The position numbers were made by a program, and so were the translations under genes. Of a stretch of DNA of 22,119 bases, positions 1-8,600 are shown piece after piece. The notes under the pieces are model-generated. The model had not been told where the DNA came from, did no database searches, and saw nothing but the letters and a program-made list of their open reading frames with translations. The stretch is from the NCBI GenBank assembly GCA_002344975.1, contig DDUV01000020.1:56076-78194 (forward strand), read 5' to 3'. Every line of letters starts with the position of its first letter. Position 1 is the first letter of the stretch. Source of the DNA: Saprospiraceae bacterium UBA2329 (GTDB lineage Bacteria > Bacteroidota > Bacteroidia > Chitinophagales > Saprospiraceae).

Positions 1-65
1 CATTTTAAGTGTCTTATCTAATCCTTTGGCCTAAAGAAAATGAGCATTTATTTTTGCCCCACTAC
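1..65. repeat. Dispersed palindromic repeat, copy A (cut by window edge)
   Basis: These 65 bases match the reverse complement of 16353-16417 at 60 of 65 positions, with differences at 12, 17, 29, 44 and 45. In the other copy the element is bounded by 19-bp inverted arms. Here the complete arm lies at 38-56 and only the last six bases of the opposite arm (1-6) are inside the window. The match stops abruptly after position 65, as expected for a discrete element rather than a duplicated gene end. It is a short non-coding dispersed repeat, MITE- or REP-like; its class is unknown. Confidence 0.8.
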
Positions 66-155
66 AAGGAAGATAGTTGGAATGCTTTTTATCTTCGTGA
101 CAACGTTGCCGCTCGCCTGCAGCTACATCGTTCAAAAATTACAAAAAAATCAGTC

Positions 156-1559
156 ATGCTCAGAATCCTCTTCCTGCTCTGCCTCTCCCTTGGCGCCGCA
201 CAATTCCCGAACGCCCAACCCACTGCCGAACAACAACGACAGGTGGATGCCATGTTTGCCGACTGGAACCGTCACGGATCGCCGGGCGGATCGCTGGCCA
301 TTGTTTCCAAAGGTGAAATGGTGATGAAACAAGGCTACGGCTGGGCCGATCTGGAGCATCAGATTCCCAACATGCCGCATACCGTGTTTTACGCCGGCTC
401 GGTGTCGAAGCAGTTTGTGGCTATGTGTGTGCTTCTTTTGGAAGAACAGGGCCGCATTTCGTTGGACGACGAGCTGCGAAAATACCTGCCCGAACTGCCC
501 GATTATGGTACGCCCATTACCATTCGCCATGCCGTACACCACCTCAGCGGCCTGCGCGACTACCTGACACTGTGGCAAATAGGCGGCAGAGACTACTTAG
601 ACCGACTGAACAAACAGGCCGTTCTGGAAATGATTTTCCGGCAACGAGCACTCAATTTCGCACCCGGCACAGCGTATTCGTACAGCAATTCGGGCTACAT
701 CCTGCTGGCCGAAATCGTGGAGCGTGTATCGGGGCAGTCTTTGCGGCAGTTTGCCCGGCAGCACATCTTCGAGCCGCTGGGCATGAGCAGTTCTTTTTTC
801 AACGACAACACCTACGGCCTCATCCCCAACCGGGCTTTCGGCTACCGGCGCGGCGCGGGCGGCGGGTTTGAAAACCTGTTGATGCGCTTCGATCTGGTGG
901 GTTCCGGCGGGCTTTATACTACGGTGGAAGACCTGGCAAAATGGGATCGCAATTTTTATGAAAACCGCTTGGGCAAAAAAAGTCCGCAGTTGATTGAAAA
1001 GCTGCTCACAGAGGGCCGGTTCAGCAACGGGCAACCCTGCGGCTATGCGGGCGCGCTCGTTCCGGGCCAATATCGGGGCCTGCGCACGTTCAGCCACACC
1101 GGTTCATTGGGTGGCTATCGGGCGGCCTTTGTGCGGTTCCCGGAGCAGCAACTGAGTATTATTTTATTGGGCAATGCAGCTGAATTTGCACCCGAACAAA
1201 AAGCCTACGCCATCGCTGATGTGCTGTTGGCCGGGCAATTGCAGGATCGCAAGTCGCCCGATCAGACGGCTGAAACGAATCCCCAAGCCAAGCCCTTGCC
1301 GGTTTTGTCGGCACAGGAATTGCCCTCTGCTGCAGGCCGCTATTACAGCGAGGAATTGGATGCTTTTTTTACCATCTCATTGAAAAATAACGAGTTGCAT
1401 CTCCGTCCGGGCAACCTTTCGGCCATACCGCTGAGGGATTTGGCTTCCGATCCGTCTTTTTCTTTGGAATGGGAACGCGGCGGCAAAAAGAAGGAAATTA
1501 CCGGAATGGTGCTGAGTATAGGGGGAATGAAAAACTTCAGGATGCTGAAGCAGAACTAA
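156..1559 (+). CDS. Serine beta-lactamase-family hydrolase (class C / DD-peptidase fold), exported
   Basis: This 467-residue protein belongs to the serine beta-lactamase-like family (Pfam Beta-lactamase, PF00144), which includes class C enzymes, DD-peptidases and esterases. The catalytic SxxK tetrad is S82-V-S-K85, the YxN motif is Y176-S-N178, and the KTG-equivalent is H314-T-G316. A hydrophobic signal peptide covers about residues 1-20, so it acts in the periplasm or at the surface. After about residue 370 there is a small C-terminal beta domain of the kind often appended in Bacteroidota members. The reading frame is open from position 9, but the ATG at 156 places the signal peptide at the N-terminus and leaves the repeat at 1-65 outside the gene. 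The substrate cannot be told from sequence: peptide, ester or cell-wall fragment are all possible, and antibiotic resistance should not be assumed. Confidence 0.9.
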   Translation: MLRILFLLCLSLGAAQFPNAQPTAEQQRQVDAMFADWNRHGSPGGSLAIVSKGEMVMKQGYGWADLEHQIPNMPHTVFYAGSVSKQFVAMCVLLLEEQGRISLDDELRKYLPELPDYGTPITIRHAVHHLSGLRDYLTLWQIGGRDYLDRLNKQAVLEMIFRQRALNFAPGTAYSYSNSGYILLAEIVERVSGQSLRQFARQHIFEPLGMSSSFFNDNTYGLIPNRAFGYRRGAGGGFENLLMRFDLVGSGGLYTTVEDLAKWDRNFYENRLGKKSPQLIEKLLTEGRFSNGQPCGYAGALVPGQYRGLRTFSHTGSLGGYRAAFVRFPEQQLSIILLGNAAEFAPEQKAYAIADVLLAGQLQDRKSPDQTAETNPQAKPLPVLSAQELPSAAGRYYSEELDAFFTISLKNNELHLRPGNLSAIPLRDLASDPSFSLEWERGGKKKEITGMVLSIGGMKNFRMLKQN

Positions 1560-1617
1560 GACTTTTACTAAATACTCAAAATACGCCAGGTCGGCCTCGC
1601 ATCGTTCCTCATAAAAA

Positions 1618-2466
1618 ATGAAACGTATGCCACTCAAAACCTGTCTGTTCGCCTTCGCGGCCCTCCTTTTTACCTCATTGGCACAAGCCCAGACCACCAA
1701 CTTTGCCGAGGCATTGCGCAACGGTTGGATCAGCATGGATGCCCGTTTGGCCGGCCGTTTCGGCGAACACGCCCTTCGCCTGACATTGACGAATCGCCAT
1801 AAAAAGATGGAGCTGCTCATTCCTGCCGGCTGGCATTTTTCTGCCGAAGATACCACTGTGCAAAATGCCCTCACCACGCAGGAGGTATTGGTATCGTTGG
1901 AAAAAGACCAAAAGCGTACCCTGCGCCTGCACGCCTTTTGTACCAACGCCTCCAAACGCAGCCCGCAGATAGACCAGGCATACATTTCCAAAGGCCCGGC
2001 GGAGGGCAATATGAAGGAACTGGCCCAATACATACATCGCAACAAAATAGAGCCGGGCGAGGTGCAGGGCGCTGTGTGGAGCCTCAGTGACGACCTCAAT
2101 CTGACCGGCATCGCACATATCGGCCTAGCTGCCTTCGTCGCTAAGTTGACGGGACAGCCTGTGCCTGAATACTTTGTGCGCAACGGCTATCAACCGGAAC
2201 CGGGCGGCCCGGCCTATTCCTACGAGCCGGTATCGGTGGAGGGCTTGTTTGAGCATCGCACCGAAAAAGAAGAGAGCGTGAGTTTTGGCCTATACAACGC
2301 TGCGGGCGAACCGGTACAAATGTTTTTTGAAAACAAATCCTGGTGGGCCGGCCAGCACCGTTTCAAGTTTACATTCAGCGTGTGGGGCTTCCCCGGCGGC
2401 GAACACGAAGCGCGCCTCAGCGACAACAGCGGCAGGGTACTGGGCAGCAAGCGGGTGAGTTGGTAG
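1618..2466 (+). CDS. Exported protein of unknown function
   Basis: I do not recognise this 282-residue protein. A signal peptide of about 24 residues (cleavage near LAQA|Q) precedes a mature region with no membrane segment. The first half looks like a beta-sandwich with a central helical stretch around residues 120-180, and the C-terminal 80 residues are aromatic-rich with a WGFPGGEH-type turn, as in small beta-domain modules. There are only two cysteines, one of them in the signal peptide. It starts 58 bp after the hydrolase stop, on the same strand, so co-transcription is possible. An in-frame ATG three codons downstream is an alternative start. The long coherent frame and signal peptide make the gene real; its role is open. 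Confidence 0.8.
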   Translation: MKRMPLKTCLFAFAALLFTSLAQAQTTNFAEALRNGWISMDARLAGRFGEHALRLTLTNRHKKMELLIPAGWHFSAEDTTVQNALTTQEVLVSLEKDQKRTLRLHAFCTNASKRSPQIDQAYISKGPAEGNMKELAQYIHRNKIEPGEVQGAVWSLSDDLNLTGIAHIGLAAFVAKLTGQPVPEYFVRNGYQPEPGGPAYSYEPVSVEGLFEHRTEKEESVSFGLYNAAGEPVQMFFENKSWWAGQHRFKFTFSVWGFPGGEHEARLSDNSGRVLGSKRVSW

Positions 2467-2468
2467 AA

Positions 2469-2664
2469 AAGAGAAGGGGAGACCATTCATCCGGCCTCCC
2501 GCTGGCGCGAGATTCCATCTCGTGCCACTATCCGGTGGATTCATATCCGCCAAATACTCGCCTTCGGTAGTTTTTGCAAGCGGGTGGAACCCGCATAATA
2601 CTCACGCGAGATAGAATCTCGGCGCGAGCGGAAGAGAAGGGGAGACCATTCATTCGGCCTCCCC
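2469..2664. repeat. Palindrome cluster bracketed by a 32-bp direct repeat
   Basis: This fills the gap between two convergent genes. A near-perfect direct repeat (2469-2500 and 2632-2663, one mismatch) brackets the cluster. Each copy folds as GGGGAGACC / GGCCTCCCC around an 8-nt loop (last pair missing in the first copy). Between them are four more short palindromes with 3-4-nt loops: 2504-2526 (GGCGCGAGAT/ATCTCGTGCC), 2534-2551 (GGTGGAT/ATCCGCC), 2580-2594 (GCGGGT/ACCCGC) and 2607-2621 (CGAGAT/ATCTCG). There is no T-tract, so a simple intrinsic terminator is unlikely, although the hairpins could end transcription from both sides. It resembles an intergenic REP-like or mosaic repeat. Confidence 0.7.
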
Positions 2665-2678
2665 CTCCCGTAGGCGGG

Positions 2679-5600
2679 TCAATATTTCCGGCCTCCGACA
2701 ACACACTTTTTCACGACGAGAGGGCTGCCCTCGGAACGAAGGCAAACCACATACACGCCCGGCGGAAATGCCTGTACGTCAAAGGTTTCTATGAGATTTT
2801 CCACCATTTCTATTTTTCGCGTCGTCATGGTTTGCCCCAATTGATTCACGATGCTGATGCTGAGACCCTTGCCCGAAAAAACAGAACTCATGGCTACGCG
2901 CAACTCGGTAAGTGCCGGGTTGGGAGATACGGTAAATTCCATCGGAAAATCACCGGTGGGAATATCGCCGCCGGGCAGCGATGTACCTCCTGCCGCCGGG
3001 ACAATGCTCGTGCCGGTAAAGACTCCGGTGGAGTTGGCGCCATTTTGGGCATTCTCGACAAAAAGGCCGGCCTGAAGGCAATCGGGCATAGACATATTCA
3101 CCACAAAATGCTGTTGCCACACAAGGCCGTCGGCTGAGGTGTAGGCGGTAAAAACATCGCCGGCCCGCGTCAGTCGCAGCCACCGATGGTTCTGTGTGAT
3201 GGCTTGTTGCGTATTCCTGGCGCCGTCGGTTGCGGTGCGCGTATCGAGATAGACGTACTTGGTGCCTTTGGATTTCAGGGCAATCATTCTGGCGCCCGGC
3301 GCGTCATTTTCCCGAATGGCAATGCCTGCAAAGGCCTCCGGGTGTATGAAATGGACGCGGGTAATGAGGCTGAAAGTATCGCAGGCATTTTGGGATGTAA
3401 ATATTTGCCGGTCTGCCTGATTCACGGGAGCGTTGCCCTCGTAGTTGAGGTCTATACTGCCGTTGCAGAGATTTTCGACAGCGCTGCCCTGCCCCGCTCC
3501 GATGGAGGCCGTTGTCCAGGGCGATTCCAACGGCAGTTGGCACACACAATTGATGTCCATCGTAAACTCGCCGAAGGCATCGTCTGCGCCGCTCACCAAA
3601 ATGTAGTAGTTCTGGTTGGGCAGGCTCGGAAAGCTCAGGCTGGACTGCGCGCCGCAGGCATCGTCATTGCTTGCCACGCATCGGAGCGAACCGCAGGCGC
3701 CCTCATACACATGCACTTTGGTATCGAAAGAAGAGGCGCACAGGTCTAAGGTCATTATAGAACCATCGCCTTGTATCTGATACCAGACGCCATGGCCGGG
3801 CAGGAGATTGCTCCCTTCGCAGATACCCTGACTGATGTCGGGAAATGCGCCCTCCGTATTGCCGGTGATGGTACTGCCGCAACTTGCTGCCAGAGCGGTG
3901 GCGCAAAAATCGTTGGGCAAGGGGCGGGCGGGCGTGGTGAAACGGACGGTGGTGCTGCCCGTGCTGGTACAGGAGCAATGAGCGCGCAGGCAGAATGTAT
4001 ATTCGGTGAGCGGCAACAAACCCGACAGGGAGACAGTGTTTTCCGAACTGCTCAGCACAGGCGCATCGTCATGGCAAGTCGTTCCCTGCGACACCGCATA
4101 TTTGTAATACGCAGCCCCTGCAACGGCCGGCCATGCGATGGTAGCGGTGGAGTCGGTCAGGCTCACCAATGACGCCGCTGCGGGCGCAGAACACTGGGAG
4201 CCGCCAGCCAATGTGAGAGTAAATACACTGCTCTGATAACCATAAACATAGATGTAATAATTTTCCCCCGCACTGGAATGCCAGCTCGTTAAAGCCCCAT
4301 ACACACACCCCCCGTTCCTGTTGCCGGTAACACAAATAAGTGAATCACAATTGCCTTTATATACTTCCACAAAAGCGCCTGAAGACGGACCTGCCGGGCA
4401 TGTATGCACAACAACCGGCAGACCGTCGCCTACCCAACGATACCAGACTCCTCGAGGAAAAACCTCATTTACACAGTGGGGGCCGCCTCCTATATCTGTA
4501 GCGGAAGCCAAATTTGCGGTTACGGACGCATTGCAGCCGTCAATTAAGGTCGCTGTGGCACAAATGTCATTAACAATTGGCAATTGTAGGCAAAATGCAA
4601 AGTCAGAATGACTTGCGTCAAAGGCTTTGAATACTCGAATGTGATAAATCGTATTGCTCTGCAGCCCTGTGATGACGCCACCGGAAGGTTGGTAGCACCC
4701 CAAAGAGGAGAAACTGCCGCAACTACCGCTCAAGATTTCAAACCCGCAGACATTGCCTCCACTCGCCAGTACTCCTTTATATAGGATGTGCGAAACATTG
4801 GACGGGGTACGGAAGGTGAACCATACATCATGATTGCCCACTGAGTTGCAGGAAGATATATGGTCATTGCTCGCTCCTTGAACGGTGCCCGACATGGTGG
4901 TGCATCCACCGTTGGGAGCTATCTCCGGCAGAGCAATCGCGTCTTGGCAGTGGTCGTTAGGAGGCACCGGCGTTCTGCGGAAGCAAATATCATATTGCAG
5001 CCCTGGAGAGTAATCATATTTGTAGGCGCGCAGATAGTAAGTTGTATTTTCTGCCAAACCATTGATCGTTCCGTTGAGGCTGGTATAGCATCCAATAGCT
5101 GTCAAATTACTACAGGAGCCTCTGAATAACTGTAAAATCGGAGTGGAACTACCCGATACATTGGTGATGGAATAATGGAGTGTCGTCATGCCGGGAGGGC
5201 AAGTAAAGGCATACCAGACATCGTCCTTGTTGCCGGCACAGCCGGCTATAGTAGTTTCTCTGGCTCCCAAGGTGTTTACATGCACATTGGTGCAGCTTCC
5301 ATTCGCTGAAAAGCTGATCACGGAAGCGTCTGTGCAATCATCGTTGGGCGGCGGCAGATGTAATGATATGTTGAATCGTCCCCCTCCGGTCTCAAGGGGC
5401 CAACTGCCCAATACACGCATATAATAAATATTTCCGCCCTGAAGATTCGCTATTATAATTTGAGAGCCTGAATAACAACCTACGGAGCTTAGGGTGGCAC
5501 AATCGCCGTTTAATATTTGAACACCGGAGACTAAAAAACTCGAATTGTCAATCCGACAACCCAAGCGAGATACATTGGGAGGAACAATGAATCGAAACCA

Positions 5601-8600
5601 AATATCGCCATAATTGCTCACGGTACAAGTCGGTGCGCTAGAGATAGTAGCCCCCCGGTTGTCGGCGACGATAAAAATACTGTCAGTATCAGGTTGCCAT
5701 GAAGGAAAGTTAATAGCCTGACTACATTCGTCATTGTATGGCATGACCATCAAACAAAGATTAGCAATTCCAATAGTGACCGCTGAAGAAGAGTAAATGC
5801 GAAGATAGTAAGTTGTATTGCTGTTCAGGTTTGAGATGGTGCCAAAGTCGGCTCCATAACACCCTACAAGTTGGAGTGTGTTGCAATCTTCTCTAAATAC
5901 TTGGAAATCAACACCAAGAGTATTGTCTAAGTCTGTTTTAAAATATCGCAGTCTGGTAACATCTGGAGGCGTGGTAAAAGTGTACCAGATGTCGGGTCTA
6001 TCGGTTCCACAAGTCATGCCGGGCGTCACTGTACCTCCTAAAGTAGTCACACGCAAGGAGGCACAATTGCCGTCTGTGGTTATTTCAGGGAAGGGCAGGG
6101 CGCCGGAGCACAAATTATTAGACGGCCTGACTCTGAGACAAATATTGAAATTAGCAAACGATTGCCCCCCAATACTGCCGTATGTATATACCCGCATATA
6201 ATAAATGGCGCTTTCCGTCAGCCCGGAAATCTCGCCCCGGGTCTCCGAAAAGCACCCAAAGGAAATCGGGCTGGCGCAATTGCCGGCGAATAACTGAAAC
6301 CGGATTTGATTATTCTCAGGGGGGAACAACTCATACAAAAGGGTATTTACCCCTGTTGGTGTGGTGAACGTCAGCCACACGTCGTCGTCTTCATCGCCGT
6401 AGCAGGTAGGGTCGTAGGCGCCGGTAGCGCCAAATGTGGCCCCTGAAACGGTGGCGCAACTGCCGTCTGTGGGAATGGACGGGAAAGCGATGGCATTGGC
6501 GCACAAATCATTGATGGCCGGGGTTTTGAGGCAAAGATTTAAATTAGCGTGCCACCGGACAGCCACCCTCAAATAATACGTTTCGCCGGCAGTCAATGGG
6601 GGAAATACCCAGCCATAGGTGGTGTTGTTACATTCTATACTCACCAAATTGCCACACTGACCGCTGTACAGTTCGATACCTGAAAGCGTGTTTTCAGAAA
6701 AGTGCTCTAGGGTAGCCTGCAACCGGCCCGCATCGCTATCAGGTGCGACGAAGGAAAACCACACATCTTTGTCGTTGTTACCGCACCAACTGATACCGGG
6801 GGTCATCGAGGCCAGTTCTGTGGACGATACATTTACCCGGGCACAGCTGCCGTCTGTAGGAATAAGCGGAAAGGCAATAGCGCCTGCACATTCGTCATGG
6901 GCTACCGGAACTCTTAAACATACATCAATGCTTTTCCTGCTTCCGTACAGGCGCATATAATAGGTTTCGTTGTCATTCAGCCCTCTGATAAAGCCGTTCA
7001 GTGAGTTGAAACAGGCGATAGGGATCAAGGAACTGCAATTGCCTTTTAATAGTTGGAATTGCATCATACTTCCCAGTTCGTAATACACTTTGTCGGCTCC
7101 GGCAGGCAGGGTGAAAGACAACCACACATCGTCGGTTTCATTGCCGGGGCAAGTGGGATCGGCTGTGCCGCCGGCTCCGAAATTCCCAGTTTGTACACTC
7201 GAACAGGCGCCATCAGATGGAATGGGCGGGAAGGCAATGGCGCCGGAGCAATCGTCATTGGGCGGCGGCGGGGCGAGGCATATTTTGAACGTAGTTTGTG
7301 CTCCTCCGTAGAATGTATATGCCTTCAGATAATAGGTCGTACTACCTGACAGGCCGTTGATTACTCCTTCAGTAATACCCGTCGTACCATTATAGCACCC
7401 GATTGATGTAAGGTTGTCGCAAGTACCGGTCAGAATTTCAAAGCAAAATTGGGAATCGGCATTGTCGGTTATTTTATAACGTAAAGCACTGACTCCTACA
7501 GGTGTGGTAAACCTGTACCAAACATCGTCATCTTCAGTGCCGGAGCATTGGGGCGTTGCTGTGCCCGAAGAGTTATAAGTGGAAACAGTAATTCCAGAGC
7601 AACTTCCGTCTGTCTGAAAATCGGGAAAATTGATGGCTTGTGTACAAAAGTCATTTGCTACGGGGTTGATAAGGCAAATGTCAAATGCGGCCCTTGTTTC
7701 TCCTGACTGATTGGTGTAGGCCCGTAAATAATAAGTAGTATTCCCTTCCAGCCCGGTAAGGATTTTTCGAGAACTGAAAGATTCAAACTGATAGCACCCA
7801 ATGGATTCTAGTGCAAAGCATGTTCCTCGGAGTATCTGTATTCTGATATCGTCATTCCATTCTGCAATCTCAAGTTTAATGATGAGGTGTGTTGTGTTGG
7901 GGGATGTTGTGAAGGTGTACCACAGATCGTCATCCTCTGCACCGGCACATATGTCGTCAGGAATGCCGCTTGCTTCATAAGTTGATGCCCGAACGATGGA
8001 ACATCCGCCTTCCGGCGCAATGGGAGGGAATGCAATGGCGCCCTCGCATTCGTCATTGGCCGGCGATAGTAATCTGCGCAGGCAAAAAGAAAAAGGAGAA
8101 GTGCTTGAGGTTGCAAACACACGCACATAATACGTTTCTCCAGCTTCGAGTTGCTCCAGTTTTCCGGCTATAGACGAGTAGTTTCTTCCTGTGAAGCTAA
8201 GGTTGTCACAATCGCCCCGATACAAATTCAAACGATGGGCGACGCTCTGAATAACAGGGCTGATCTCGTAATACATTTCAGCCCCGTCTGCGGGAGCTTC
8301 AAAAACAAACCATACGTCTTTGTCAACTGCGCCATCGGTGGTGGACGTAACCGTGGCGCAACTCCCGTCGCCGGGAATATTGGGAAATGCTATAGCGCTC
8401 GTACACTCGTCATTGATGGCCGGGGGCGTCACGCGCAAACAGAGATTGAATGCTGAAAACATACCGCTCTCATAACTGAATATCCTCAGGTAATATGTAG
8501 TGTTGCTGTTCAATCCGGTCATGGTACCGACTTCGGGATCGTAGCAGCCCACTGAAGTAAGCGTACCCGAACAGGAACCTCGCATTAATTGAATGACACC

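Noticed and set aside
9..155. N-terminal extension of the beta-lactamase-family frame
   Set aside because: The extra 49 codons run through the dispersed repeat and would bury the signal peptide; the ATG at 156 begins it exactly.
2574..3137. 187-codon plus-strand frame at the giant gene's 3' end
   Set aside because: It lies opposite the T9SS sorting domain and the DUF1349-like domain and begins in the palindrome cluster.
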